This document shows, piece by piece, positions 39,021-52,900 of a stretch of 64,000 bases of DNA; the stretch's first letter is position 1, and every line of letters begins with the position of its first letter. The notes beneath the pieces are model-generated. The model ran no database searches, was not told the DNA's origin, and saw only the letters and a program-made list of their open reading frames with translations. Source of the DNA: Dicaeum eximium. Taxonomy: Eukaryota > Chordata > Aves > Passeriformes > Dicaeidae. Location: NCBI GenBank assembly GCA_013396995.1, contig VWZP01009170.1, positions 124,001 to 188,000 on the forward strand, in the 5' to 3' direction. The translations under genes and the position numbers were made by a program.

Positions 39021-41931
39021 CTGAGTAATTTCATGCACAGCTTATGAGAGCATCCCAATTTGTGAATGCTGAGGAAATGGCACTTGTGTTTCTTGTTACT
39101 TGCAAAGGTTTATATTTCCTTTCTTCCAGGGCCAACGTGAGACCTGTAAACCACTGCAGTGCAGCCCAGGCCCTGAGCCTGGGTGAAGATTTAGGGAGCC
39201 CAGACTGTGCCTGGCAGAGGTGGGAAATCTGAGATGTCCTTGCTCAAGATCCTCAAGTGGAGCTAAGGAACCAAATTTCTGATATTATTGATGCCTCATT
39301 TCCTCATTAATGCCACAAAGATTGATGTGAAGTGACTTCCAGAGTGCTAATGGAATTACCCACCTAAATCTCCCCCGTGCTGATGGCAGGGAACGCTCTG
39401 GTTCTTTGCCCTCACATTAGTGCTGGGTGAGTGATTGAATTATTTGTTAGCTAGCAAAACTAAAAGCCCTTGATTTTTGTTGGTAGTGTTGAGGGCTTTT
39501 CAACACCTGTTTTTTTAAATACCTTTACTTAGGCTTGAGTTATAATTTGAAATACAAAATGAAAACATTTTGATAATTTTTCCCATTCCAGTGCCGGCAA
39601 GGGTCAGTGGTTTCAGTCAGCAAACTCTTTTCTTTGGGGTTTTTATTAACAAAATGCCATCCTGCAACATTCCACTTACTTCTGTTTAGTGTGCCTGCTC
39701 CTGTCAGGACTTTAATGTTGCTTCAGATCTGGTGCTGATTTTGCTGAAAGTCCTTTCCCATAGCCTCACAGCTGCCAGTTCATTTCCTAAAATCCCGTTG
39801 GGTTTGGTGTCTGTGCCAGGACACAGAACTGCACTGGCTGAGCTTGGGGAGGATGAAAAGAGCAGCACAATCACTTGTGCAGAGGAGGACTGACTTCTGG
39901 TCTGGTGAAAATGACTGAAAGAGTAGTAATAATTCTGGAAATCACTCTGAAATCAAGATGGGAGGATACAGCTGGGTCTGAGCAGCCTCTTGTGTGAAAC
40001 AACTTCTATGAACCTTGTTCAAGTGTGTGCACAGACACCTGGGAATGATTTATTCCTTGTCATGGTCCTGATCCTGTGGAGCTTTGAGTGTTGTCAGGAA
40101 AGGTGACCAGGTCAGCTGCTCTATGCACTAAGAGGACAGCTTGTACCTATAACGAGTAATAAAAGTTCAGGATGCTGGAAGCATGAGAGTCTGAAGATTA
40201 ATGATGGAAAACTAACATGTGTTTGAGGAGAGGAAAGTAAGCAGGAAAAAGGAGCCTAAATTAGGCTGCAGCTCCCTGGGCAGAGCACTCAGGTTATAAA
40301 TATTCTGGCAGCATTTAGAGCAGGGCTGGCTGTGCTGGTTGCTCTCTGCTGTCCTTGGCAGTATCTGCGCGTATTCGTGCTCCTGTTGTGCTGTGCTGAC
40401 AAAGCCACCCCGGGTGTCTCCGAGGTGTGGGAGGAGGCTGTGGGTGGGTTTGGCACCAGGACTGGCTCCTGCTCTGCTGGAGAGCGTGGGGGCTGTGGGG
40501 CTGTGCCCTGCTTGCCATGGCAGAGCCGTGGGACGCGAGCATTTCACTGTGAGCATTTCATTGGTGCCAGGCATGCTGGGTTTAAAGACCATCTTCTCAA
40601 AGGAGCCAAACCTTTCCATGCTGTCACTGAGTCATCCTGATCTTTGTGATCAAGCTGGCACAAGGGCTTGAAAAGCAGCATCTCCATCCTTTCCAGCCCC
40701 AAAGCTGACGGGCAAGGGAGAGTGAGGCATGGGGGGTGGGAAAGTGTGGGGTGCTGATGTCCCAGCTGGGTGGGAGAGCCAGGAGCAAAGCAGCAAAACA
40801 CTTCTCACTGTCAGGCTTAAGTCACAGCAGATTTCAGCCTTCAAAACCCTTCAGTGATTGTTCTAGAGGAGGAGGACCAAGGTTTGAGGGAAGTCAGCAG
40901 CACCTGCAGAGTGTGCTAAACGAGATCAGGCCCTGGTCACTGTTTGCTGGGCTGCAGTGTATGGGATCACTGGGAATTGCTGCATTGCTGAGTGCAGTCA
41001 ATCCACTCACCAGCACAGCACTGCTCCTGAAGGATCCCAGCCAGCTGCTCCTGTCTGCCGTGGTGCACAGAAATGATAAGGGCAATCCAGCCCCTGGTTC
41101 CAATGAAAATTCTCTCTAATCTGGAATAGCTCTACCCTGAGAGGTGCCTTTAATATGATAGTAGGGCTGCTATGTCAGGATGAATGCTTTTTTATTTGTA
41201 AAGAAAAAGAACTTTATTCCTACCATAAAAAAAGTTTAGTGCAGAGAGTTAAATGAGGTAATGTTTTTAGACGGTGAAAATATCAGGAACTAAAAAGGAA
41301 AAAAGGAAACAGTGATTTTTTTTCTCTTATTTTTTTTTTAAAGCTCCTGAGAGTTCATTTCCTGGTGTCATTGTCATAACTCCTGATCTGAGTAATTCAT
41401 TTGTATTTGTGTGCTTCTGTAAGTATTGCGTGCAATTCAGACTAAATGAACAGCTACACTAAAGCTGGTGCTGAGCAAATCAAGCTGAAAGCTGTGTGTA
41501 CAGACAGGAATAGAACCCTTTGCAAGAGCTCCACTGTGCCATCAGGTGTTCTCTGCTGGGTGCAGTGTTTTTCTTGGATCATTTATACAAAAAGGCCACT
41601 TTGATTTTTGTTTCCATACCAGACGTATTATGAGATCAGTGCTGATATCCCGACTGTGTTGGTTTCCTTGATTTTAAGGAAATTTTTTGGGCCCCTCTGT
41701 CTGCTCATTCCTGGTTGTGCTGATGTCACTGATGTGAATAAAATCACAATAAAATCACTGCTGAGCAGGTAACCCTAATGGCATTCAGAACTAAGACTTC
41801 ATGTTAAACTCCAGCTTTTACTCTGAACTAAGGCCACTTTTTAGCCAATCAGGACTTTAAACCAGCTTATTTCTGTTGAGGAGCCAGTGGTTTTTGGACA
41901 TGCCTCATTGCAAAATGATACAGGAGTTACT

Positions 41932-41971
41932 TTATGGTTATGGTTGAGTTATGGTTATGTTTAGGGTTAGG
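41932..41971 (+). repeat. Degenerate TTATGG/TTAGGG hexamer repeat
   Basis: Units read TTATGG, TTATGG, TTGAG, TTATGG, TTATG, then TTTAGGG and TTAGG. The last two resemble the vertebrate telomere repeat. It is too short to call an interstitial telomere; a degenerate hexamer microsatellite is the safe call. Confidence 0.65.
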
Positions 41972-44420
41972 ATTCTCAAGGAAGGGGATAAAGGATGGTG
42001 GAGTGGGGCTGTGAAGGGATTCCCAAGGGAGGTGTGGGCTGCCAAGGGGCCTGGGCTGTCAGAAACTTTGTGGTTAGTGTGTTATAGTTGGGGATGAGAA
42101 CCCAAAAGGATGCACTGCTTGTCTCTCACTCCTTCACAATCACAGTTGCTTTTGGGGCCAGATGCATCCTGTCCTGGAGCATAATTTCCAGCTCCAAGGA
42201 AACCATTAGCCATTTTCCTTAGAATATAGTTTGATATGTATGATCTATTCATTACTGTCCTGTTTTAAATGAAATGGGAAATTCATTATTTTGAAATCAC
42301 AAATTTAATGATTCCTCTCTCCATGAGAATTCATTAGGCTTTATTTCATCTGCTACCCAATGCACACTGTGGTCTTTGCAAACAGCAGCTGCAGTTGCAT
42401 AACAGGAAAAACAGACTCCATGGACATGGGAAAAAAAACACCCTGGATAGCAGTCTAGTCTGCAAAATCAAAAATCAGATACCCATAGTTTAGGTAAATT
42501 GAAGCTGAAAGAAAACCAAATCACTTTGCAGCCCCAGGATGAATGAAAAGCCAATCTGAATATCAAATTGACCTTGCTCCAGGGGAGAATAATTTGGCAT
42601 GATATATATTCTGTCTCTGAATGTGTTGCTTACAGACAAACTAAGTGGTTTTCCTGGAAAAAGAAGAAAAGGAGGTGAACATAAAGTCATGAGGAAATAA
42701 AGGTCTTACTCCTAAGTCAACCCTGAGATCATTTTGGAACCAATACACTTCTAAGGGAAAGCAGCATTGCTTTAAGGGGAAAATGCAAGATTTTTCTTGA
42801 TAGGAGTGTGCCTTTATGCATAAATTCTACAGCTATTGACACAAGCTTTAGCACAGCAGCTCAGGGACAGCATTAATGAACAAAGGACAAGTAGGAAGGA
42901 GTGTATGAGAAATGGAGAAAAAGCATGCTGTAGAGGGAATGAGGGAGTGGGTATTGAGAAGCATATCCTGGCCTCAGTGAAGGTACTGGAAACTTTGTTA
43001 TGAATGTCCAAAAAATTAGTGATTTTTTTTTTAATAGTGATCCTATTATAGAGCTCCTGTAGGCAAGCAGCCCTCCTGAAATGCTTAGAGTGGCTTGGTG
43101 TGTCACTAAACCCCCCACCCTGAGAGCAAGAGCAGCAGTGGTTTCATTCCTGAAGCCTCACTGTCAGGTCTCATTAAGGAACTAAGTGTTCTCTTTTCTC
43201 CTAATTACCCTGTGCAGACATCCCTGGTGCTGTTCAGCTTCATTTTAGGCCCCTTCAAGTAAAGTGCAGCTCCATAAAAAGGCAGCCTAAGATGTGCAGG
43301 GTAAGAAGGCACAGACCTGCTGGGTGGGTGCAGAGCATAAATACCAGGGCTAAATGAGAAGGTGGGTTGGCAGGAACAAGAGTGGGAAGATTGTGCCTGT
43401 TTGTTGCTGCTGGGTCTCGGGGGAGTTTTGCCACCAAATTCCATTAAAATGAGAGTTTCAGGCTTTAAATGCATCATTCAGGGGCTTGTTTTGTTAAATA
43501 AGCTAGCAAAGATTGTATATTAGTCTCTGACAGGGCTACATTTGGGTGAAAACCATGCTGAATTATTTATTTTGTCATTAATGTCACGCAAACCACAATA
43601 AGGAGAATTATATGGGCTGCGAAAGCGAGAGGCTCTAAGTCAGGTTCAAACAAATGGAATTGTTATTCTTCAATACCAGTGGCAGGCTGCAGCTGCCTAA
43701 TGCATCCAGGAGAGGATGAGAAGTGAATGGTAAATCAATGGAAAGGTTCACACCTGACTGACAGCCTTTAAATAATGTAAAGGGTCCCTGTGCAAACGGC
43801 AGAGTTATACAATGCATTAGCATTTAAGACCAGTGGAAAGACATGCAAGGAAATGTTTGGGAAGTTTTGGTCTTGTAGCTGCAAAGTTTAAAAAGCTGGA
43901 GAGGAGAGTAAATGGCAAATGGGTAAGAAAGCTCAAAGTGTGCTTGGACAATGAGAAAACAAAGAAATTTTAATTTGGCCAGACTGAATTTGGTTGGCAT
44001 TGGCCTTTGGTAAGGCCAGAAAGGGTCTTGTGCTGTGCAGGGCAGGGGACTCCAGGGAATGGTGCTCCCTGAAATAGTTGGGGCAAGGAGGTGAACCCAA
44101 GGCCACTTTGGGAGTGCAGGCTCAGCCCCTTCTTGTGCCACACAAGTAACATCTCTAAGCCATCCCCTGCTGGTTTCTACAACTCTGATGCTCTGCCCAC
44201 CTCTTGCCAGCTGTGGAAAGGCCATTCAGGGCATCCTGGAGGTTTTCAGCTGTGTTCTGCCTTCCACACAACAGCTTCTGTTTCCCTGAATAAACATCAT
44301 AAGGAGTAGGATGAACACAATTGAAGTTGTACCTAGCAGATATTGAGGTTACAGTCTGGTTCTGAGAGTCTGTGCATTATTGCAAATCCTCTCTGGACAT
44401 GTGTACATGCCAGCTTCTGC

Positions 44421-44443
44421 ATGTGTGTGCTCTCTCTCTCTCT
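44421..44443 (+). repeat. Short (TG)n(CT)n microsatellite
   Basis: About four TG units followed by about seven CT units. Short and of no evident function. Confidence 0.8.
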
Positions 44444-44590
44444 GAGCTATGAAAGGTCTGAACTTTGCATTCCTGACCCCAGAAATGGGTCATAAAGGGA
44501 CCTTTGATTTGTGTCTTTTTGGTGTGCTCAGGAAAGGGAAGGAGGATAAATGTCTGTGGTCAGACAGATGGCCATACCTTCACATTATGA

Positions 44591-44612
44591 TTAGTTTATG
44601 GCCATAAACTAA
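44591..44612. repeat. 22-bp perfect palindrome next to a CR1 fragment
   Basis: The half-site TTAGTTTATGG is followed immediately by its exact reverse complement with no spacer. The right half ends exactly where CR1 similarity starts (about 44613). A palindrome this long is expected about 0.015 times in 64 kb of random sequence. It could be a protein-binding dyad or a scar of the CR1 insertion. Confidence 0.9.
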
Positions 44613-44840
44613 GCCACAAGAAGTTTCACTCAACATGAGGGAGAGCTTCTTTATGTTGAGGGTGGCAGAGCACTGGGAAAGCTGCCAAGAAAGGTCGTGG
44701 AGTCTCCCTCTGTGGAGACATCCCAAACCCACCTGGATGTGTTCCCGTGTCACCTGCTCCAGGTGAGCCTGCCTTGGCAGGAGGTTGGACTGGATGATCT
44801 CCAGAGATCCCTCCCAAACCTAATGATTCTGTGATCCTGT
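44613..44840 (+). mobile_element. CR1 LINE, 3'-end fragment
   Basis: Recognised from AAGAAGTTTCACTCAACATG, the following GAGGGTGGCAGAGCACTGGG, GGTTGGACTGGATGATCTCC and a terminal octamer-like tail TAATGATTCTGTGATCCTGT, all in CR1 3'-end order on the plus strand. It is 5'-truncated and about 230 bp long, and non-coding. The 22-bp palindrome lies directly at its 5' edge. Confidence 0.92.
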
Positions 44841-46590
44841 GTTTTCCCACTACACATTAGGGTGGGAGAGAGTGAGGCTTGGCAGGGCTGGTGTTTGATT
44901 TGTGGTTCAGCAGCAGATTTTTGGTGGGACATGAGGTGTACAGTGATTTACATGAGCTATGCAGCTTTCTGCTTTGTCATCTATGAAATTGGGGGAAGTA
45001 GCCTGAAAATTATGTAGTGATGAGAAATGCCTTAGCAGCTCTGTGGTGCTGAGGAACAACTGTAATGAGGTAACAAGACTGTGAAACTTCAGTTTATTAA
45101 ATTCTTTCTGACATTAATGGTTAAAGTTTATGGGAACAATATCAGAAACACACTGGGGTTTTTAAGAAGCTGAGGCATTATTTATTCTGCAGTGAGAAAT
45201 GACAGCCCCTAGGAAGACAAAAATTAACTTTTCATGCAACTATAGTGAGGATGAGCCTGTTGATAAATGAAGGTTGAGAGTTTGTTTTAGCATGTCCAAT
45301 AGTCCACAGCAGACTGGGAGGTCTATATGGAAAAATTCATGGAATAAACTTAATAATGGTTGGATGCAGCCTTTAAACAGGCACAGCCATCAGAAGGAAG
45401 CTCTGACAGCCAGGAATGGGCTAATGAAATTATTTGCAAATATTTTCTTAGCAATAAAAAAATTTTAAAGTAATCATACTTCTAATTTAATGATGGGAAA
45501 AATTCTGCTTTGTTTTGTTTATGAATACTAATTTTAAAAAAAACCTAATCTGGTAACACCATTTGGTTCAGTGTTCTTAGACACCCCTTGACCTTCTGAT
45601 GGAGCTATGAAAGTCTCTCTTCTCTTCCTGGGATTTCTCCTCTTATCTACCACCCACCAGTCTCCTCACTTGATCTCCTTTGCCTGATCAGCTGCTCTGA
45701 GGTTCTCCCTTGGTTTTGGTGCCTCCAGGCCATGGGGTAGGAGTTAAGCACAGACAGCAGTGGACAGCTGATCCCTTCTTTGCCAAGGAGAAGCAGCAGG
45801 GTCTCTCCTCAGCCACCTGGCTGGAAATCCTAAGTAGCTCCCTTTAGCTGTGAATTCAACAGGACAACTTTAAAGGTGTCTCCACTAGAGATGCCTTTCT
45901 CTGTTTTTACTTGGCTGGGCATTGTTGTTATTTATTCTCCTACTAATTCCTGTGTCACTGCATGTATGTGTGTCATCTGTCACGTGTGACACATCACTAG
46001 TGGTCACTTGGATCTGTTCTTTTTGCCTCCCTAAATCATGGCCAGTGATACTGAGCAGCACAGGCCCAATATGCAGCCCTCAGGGACCTGTCAGAAATAG
46101 TGTCTTAGATGAGGATTTCACCAGCCACCATTTAGTTATTTTGGCTGTAAAATGTAGCACACTGACTTTATTCTGCCCTGTGAACCCACAGGCAGAGCAT
46201 TTGCGTGACATACAGTTGCTTAGGTGAGAAACAGTGTGGTGAAGAAAAACCCTCTCAAATAATGAGCAGAAAACTGATTCTGCCCAATGTTCTCATGCAT
46301 GCCATGCTGTTAGGAGTCACCTATTTCAATATGAATTTCAGAAAGGGCATCTAAGAGGTTGGCTGGAAAGTTGAGTGTCTTGAAAATTCTGGAGTAGTCT
46401 TATTAGAGTGGGGTAAAGAGATTATTTGGTCAAAGACCTTTTTAAAAGTGTAAGGTACATGTGTGGGTGTGGTAAGTTCCAGTGACACAGTGTGGGATGC
46501 AGCTGTGGTGGTGTGAAGTGAAGGGAATGATTACAGTCCAGGTTAAGGCAGTCAGGATAATGTCACTGAAGTCACTCCAGGGTTTGTATT
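44841..46590. other. Non-coding stretch between CR1 fragments
   Basis: No gene or further repeat recognised. It is AT-rich in the left half and mixed in the right half. Short open frames here have no recognisable features. Confidence 0.6.
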
Positions 46591-46995
46591 TCATAGAATG
46601 GCCTGGGTTGGAAGGGACATTAAAGCTCATCTGGTTCCAATCTCCCAAAGGTGGGCAGAGACACCTTCCCCTTTACCAGGTTGCTCAGAGCCCCATCCAA
46701 CCCAGCCTTGAGCACTTCCAGGCATCCAGGGGCATCCAACTTCTCTGGGCAAGCTGTGCCAGTGCCTAACCACTCTCACAGGGAAGAACTCATTCCTAAT
46801 ATCCAATATAAACCTACTGTCTCTCAGTTTGAAGCCATTCCCCCTTGTCCTGTCACTCCAGGCCCTTGGGAATAGCCCTTCTCCATCTTTCTTGTAAGCT
46901 CCCTTCAGGTACTGAAGGCCACAGTTAGGTCACCTCTACGTCTTCGTTTCTCCAGGCTGAACAATCCCAATTCTCTCAGCCTTTCTTCAGCCAAA
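46591..46995 (-). mobile_element. CR1 LINE, 3'-end fragment (longest in window)
   Basis: On the plus strand it begins TCATAGAATGGCCTGGGTTG, the complement of the CR1 3' terminus. It then runs through the conserved blocks around CCCCATCCAACCCAGCCTTG, CATTCCCCCTTGTCCTGTCA and TCTCCAGGCTGAACAATCCC, so the element lies on the minus strand. About 400 bp survives before similarity fades near 46995; the 5' edge is approximate. No open frame of CR1 ORF2 is retained, since this part is mostly 3' untranslated region. Confidence 0.93.
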
Positions 46996-49900
46996 GGTGA
47001 GAGTGGATCCATTTTTCCTTTAAGGGAGGCTGCTCCAGACCTGAAGGCTCTTGGATGCTTGTCTGGGCTTAGGCTGCTGTGCCACTCGTTTTCCTTATGG
47101 GAAGAGTAACATTTTGTGACCAAGACAGAGCTTCATAAGAGCAGCAACAGCCAAATTACAAATTACTCTCCTTTCTGACTAGTCCTTTAAAGGGAAATCT
47201 CTCAGATCTGACTCCCAGGGGGCTGAAATCAGTGTGGGTGTTAAGCAATGTGGCTTGGCTCTTTGGGTAAAATGGCCTAGTTTTGATTAGGTAGGGAATT
47301 GGAGGATAAAGGGATTTATTTTTCTCAGAACTGGGCATAGAATAGCAACGTAAAAACCTGGATCAAATAGCTGAAGCCAATATCTTCCCCTTGAGGCTTT
47401 CTTTTGGTTCCTTTGTAGCACATCAACTTAAAAGAGACTTAAAACTCCAGTTTCTGAAGGTTGCTGAATGGGAGGGCAAAAAATAAAAAGGGTTTTTGGA
47501 GTTCACGGATGCAGCCTCTCAGGAAATTGTGGTAACAACCTGTCATCCTCGGAGTCATGGCTGATAACTCTGATGTGCCTCTTGGTCTTTATCAAAATTA
47601 TCTTCTGGCACATCTGAAATTTAATGATGCCATGTGACACTTGGTACAATACAGTCTCTTTAACATGTGGCCACTCTCCTGATACCTAGGAAGGCAGCAT
47701 GGACAGGAGGGGAAAAAAAAACAAACCTTTTTTGCTACATTTTGCCCTGGGTGTGTTAGTCCTCCCTAGCCTGCTGAGCAGCTCAGGCTGTTGGCTACCT
47801 TTGGGCATTGCTGACTGAGAAGGTGATGCAGATACTTCCACCCACCTGCAGATATCCTGTCCTCCATGTGTATTCCTAAACTATATTTGGAGTCAAAAGG
47901 AGAGAACAGATACAGAGGTGCTTATTTTAACAGCTCTCACTTTAAGGAGCTGCTCCTGCTGAGTGGGCATAGGGATGTGTGCTGCTTCTTGCTCCAAACA
48001 GAGCCTGGAGGCCCTGGGTGGGTGACAGGGTGGGTGGGCAGAGCCCCTGGTGACACAGGGGATGATGAACCTGCCCCCAGGTAAGGCAGGGCACCAGCAA
48101 AGACCTGACCCTGCACCCACAGAGCTGCCCCCAAGCACCAGCTCTGACTCCAGTTTCTGTCTCAAATCTTACTGAATTCACTGTAACTTGTTTTAGCCTT
48201 TCATGTTGCCTTCCTGGATCTTAATTTGCTTTGCAATACAGCTGCTGCCAGGTTGCCTAAAAGATATTGAAGGAAACAAAACAAATGGCCACCCAGATGT
48301 GACAACAAAAGAATAGAAAATAACACAATTCCCTTAAAGGAGAGAAAACAGGGTGGAGGAAGGGGGAGAAGCAAGGAAAGAAGAAAGACTTGGATATTTT
48401 GTCAGATATATTTGGTTTGGATGTTTTTTTCAAAGAGCTTTTTGTTTTAATAGTCTTTGGTTAAAAGGAAAAACTGTTTTATTAAGAATACTGCTTCTAC
48501 TTTTTTGTAAAATTAATATTTGAACAGAAAAAAAATATGGCTTCTACTTTGCGTGCTAATTTTGACTGCTTATCTTCACTCCTTTTAATTTTTTTAAATG
48601 AAATTATACCTGGATCCTGTAATCCTAAATTCAGCATGAAGAAGGAACCTGAATGCTACTGTAGATATGCCTGCTGATTTCCAAAATATCTTGTATGGTT
48701 TCCAAAATATCTTATGCAATATATGACCTGGACAGAAGGCACATTTCCTTCCAGGAAAAAAAAAAGGAAGAAAGGGCAAGTTTCTCTGTCTCCCTGCTCC
48801 CAGAGAAAAGATGGAGCATTCAAAATCTAAAGGCATCAGTAAGAGAAGGTAGATAATGAGCAAATTTTTTTAAATCTTATTGTATCTAGGTAACATCCTG
48901 GGCTGTGGTGACTTGTTTCACAACATGTTGAGTTTTGTTGCTTTGGCACGGAATGGTTTCTATTCTGGAATTGCACCTCGCTGTGGGGAATGTTGCTACA
49001 GCAGGAATGGGATTTCAGGGTGATTTAGGCCCTCTCCTCTGGGAAAATCTTCCCACAGCTCATGTCATTATTGTAGGGAATTGTAGGGGTGCCCACTCCA
49101 GTTATGTCCTTGCTCTCCCATGCACCGTTCCAGGATATTCCTGCCACAGGCTGGACATGGCTCCACATTTGCCAAGGAGTTTCTTTTGTTGTATTTTTTC
49201 TATGTGGGGCACTGTGCAAGAGGCACCAGGCAACCACTGCCCATCTCCCAGGGTGAGAATTCCCTCCCTGGGGACATAACAGCCCTGACAGGGAGGAGCA
49301 GATGGATGTACATGGCTTGTGACACTGTGCTTGAATCAAAACCTTGGGACCAGGAGTATGAAGCAGTTTCTGTCCGTGCTTTCCTTAGGAGAGGATTTTT
49401 CCCTCCCTGAACTGCCCCACACTGTTGCAGACCTGCTCTGGCCAGCAGGCTGCTGCTTTCCCATTAGCATGATGCATTTTTAAAGAGCTGTGCTAGAATG
49501 AGCACAAGGAAGCTCTGAAGCCTTAACCAGAGGCCATGAAATTTTGTGTTATATCTATTTTTTTTTCAATTACCGCACGGAGAGAAATGCATTAAAACTC
49601 AAAGCAACAGTGACAGAATGATCCTGGCTGAACAGGCTGAATCAATGGGTAAGCAGCTCCTGTAAGATTAAAAAAGGTGTTAAAACAGTCAAGCTTTGTG
49701 CTGCTTTGAAGCTCACGGGCATTACATTTTTGGTGGTTTTATGACATTTTTTGTGTGTTTGAGTCAAGTAGATAGTGTCAAATTCTGAAAAAACGAATTC
49801 CAACATCCTAAAGTCAAATGGTGATATAATGCAACATGTAGAAACTGTGAGCTGGTGTTTTTTTCATTTCATTCACTCAGGTTATTTTTAATACAGCTGA

Positions 49901-52900
49901 GAATTTAACCATGTGTGTCACTGTAATTTAGAAACAAGCTGAGGTAGGCAGGTATTCACTCAAAATTATGAAAATATGAAAAGACCACTTGTAATTTCCA
50001 AAGATCTGTATATGCTGGACAGCCTGTATGTCCATCTGAAGGCATTTTGCTGTAGTGTTCTTCATCTTTTCTGCACTTTGATTGAAAAAAAAATCAAATT
50101 ATTTTGATACTCTGTTTCAGGTGAGGAACTGCCTCTTCAGGTAGTGCGATTTCAGTGTATCTGCCAAGTGTAATGTTCTATCATTGTCTTGCTTAGGGAA
50201 ATCTATTCTTGCCTAAATTAGTTCTGTGACACATCATCTGGAAGTATTTCAAAACAAAAAGCTCATCTTGAAGTGTTTGGCTTCTGCACTGTAGCTTTCT
50301 GAGCTCTCACCACAACAGGAGCTGAACCCCTTCCAGCAGCATGTTAAACACCGTGACAAACATCTGCCAAGTTTTGTTTGCTTCTGCATCCTCCCCTCTG
50401 GGGACAAGGCAAGTGCAGTGGCTTGGCCAACTTTGGGCAGGTTTCTCTGTATGAGATTGGTTTGGGTTTTTTAAGCAAGGTGCATTCTTTTGAATTCCAG
50501 TGAAGAAAGGCAAGGTGGAAGAAACACACGGAGCTCTTGGAGTGGCAGGCAAAAATGTTTGTGAAGTGTGGGCGGGTGGTGCTCACCTCCCTCACACTAA
50601 GCTGGGGGAATTGCTGATCATACTGGGATTTTTTGGGTGGGAGAGAAGCAGAGCTGGACTTTCCTGAGAGCAATGGGCAGGTGTGTTTTTTGCTAGATCA
50701 CAGGATTGGCGTGGCAGCTGGCTGGATTCCAGCCTCGAGACTGGGACTGTCCCTCGGAGCACAGGAGCACCCCTGGCCATGGCAGGGGATGAGCAGAAGA
50801 GTCACATCTGGAAAGTGTGGTGTCAGAGCTTTGGGCTTGGATTCACACTTATTCACAGGTTGTCCAAAGAGATTTTTCTGGCTGAGAGATGGCAGACACG
50901 AGGCTATTCTGGGACTGCTGGTCCTTGTGCTAGAAGGACTTCAGCTTTGAGAGAGCCTGGAAATCCAGCTCTGATGTGCAACCCTTCTGCTGGCTCAGGT
51001 CTCAGGAGCTGGACTTCATCTGTATTGCTGACTGTGGTGATCTCATTGCAGGATCTGTGTATCTATTACCAGTGCTGCTGTTCCAAAACAGACTCATTTT
51101 GGGTTGGAATTTAACAGCATCAAACAGACCAGATGGAGGCACAAATATTTAAATTGTCCTGAAAATCGACTCAATTTGCCATAGAACAGAGGAGTTTCGA
51201 TTATTTATACTAAACCACTGTTGGGTATTTGCCTTTGCTCTCCATGAGAGGTGGCCAGGCCTCCAATGACTGGCAATAGGAAGCCCAGGAAGCCCTGGAA
51301 GCCTGGCTATTCTCACCTCCACCAGCCTGTCTGGCACAGAGTCAGTGCTCCAGCCCCCAGAGGTGTCAGTCAGCCTCTGGCTTTGCTGTCCTGTAAAATG
51401 GCATAGTGCACAAACTTATCTGGACTCATTCCTAAATCCAAAGCTGCTTTACAAAATAAACTGAACACAAATTACAAACATCCTTTGTCCTTTTCAAAAC
51501 CTCACGCACAGCTGCTGGTACTCACTAGTCCTGGAATAAATACTCCAGACTTCAGACCAGCATTTTCTGAACAGTTCTACAAAAAAGGCAGTGTACTATG
51601 TAAAACAGCTCTTTAGTTCCTAAAATTGGGAGATCCCAGCTTCTTAAATTCTCTGTACAAGATCCAAAGTAAATATTGTCTCTGGATCATCAGTTTTATT
51701 AACATCTTGAATTTGCTTTATTTTTATTTTTCATAAAGCATGCAATGATGGCAAGCTGGGGATGATGGGATAGGAGACTGTATCAGCAACATTTTGAGGA
51801 AGAATGCAAATAGCTTTGGATAGAGAAAGGAGGGACTCCCAAGGGCAGGCAACCTTCAAAGACAGGGAGGAGAGAGAGGATGCAGGCAAAAGCCAAATTT
51901 GAAATCAAACTTAGCATAAGATTAGCAAAAATGTCTGCATTTACATCACCTGGAATGAACAGGTCAAGGTTGGCAGCTGGCAACCATGTCCTCTCCATGG
52001 GGAGCAGGAAAGGTGCCCTCTTGTTTTCTGTCTTCCAGCTCAGGGCTCAGCTGTATGTTTCCAGGGATGTTTTATGATTTCCAGGTGAAGGGAACATGCT
52101 GAGCTTTAACTTACTCCTGTGGAGTGACTCCTGCTGCTTCTCTTAAATGCTTTAGTGTCTATTGCAGAGCTTCCCAGGCTGCACTATAAACAATAAATGG
52201 TTAAAAGACAGTGAGGAAGGAAATGGCTGGTTAACTGGTAATCCTAGTGAAAATTGGCCCTTGATGAAGTGCAGACTGAGCTGCCTGTGATGGGCACCAA
52301 GTTTTCTTTCAAACCATGTGCTTTTTATATCTGCTGGTGTTGGCTACTGCAGAGTGATTCTGCAGGTCAGGGGCTGTTTGTCACCAACTGCTGCATGGAC
52401 AGACTCAACCTTCAAAAGGTGGTGGTTTATGTTGTTTCTTTCTTTCCTTTTTTTAATCTTTACTAGTGGAAAAAAGAAGCTAAACTTGCAAAATGAAAAC
52501 GGTGAGAGGAAAATGATGTGTCTGTTGATCATGATTATGCTATGAGAAGCACACTGGCATAATGAAGGGAGAATTGCTAATTATGCTGTGGTCTGTTTTC
52601 ACATGTTTATGACAATTAGGTATGGAAGTGGGCAGATTGTCACTGATTTCAGGCAAAGCCCCTGAGCATGAAGGAGCTTAAATGCTGACAGGAAAAAGTT
52701 CATCCTTTGCAGCCCACCTCTGCATTTCCAGCAGGATTAAATTCACCCATCAGCAGCCAATGCAGTGTGGAGCTGCACAAGCAGTGCCCAGTCATTGTAA
52801 TTTTTCATGGAAGCAAAGGAGGGAAGGCACTAAAGTCCCAAGAGCCACAGACCCAGTAGATACCATATCAGAAAGCTTTGTATCAACTTAGGAGCCCTTC

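Larger units (their letters stand above)
35903..44590. other. Non-coding single-copy stretch
   Basis: No transposon is recognised apart from low-complexity tracts. The stretch holds the CpG cluster and candidate exon at 38.7-39.0 kb, a hexamer repeat at 41.9 kb and two AT-rich motif-dense segments (about 36.1-36.6 and 43.5-43.8 kb). The segment 40.3-40.6 kb is somewhat GC-rich but gives no recognisable protein. Confidence 0.6.
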
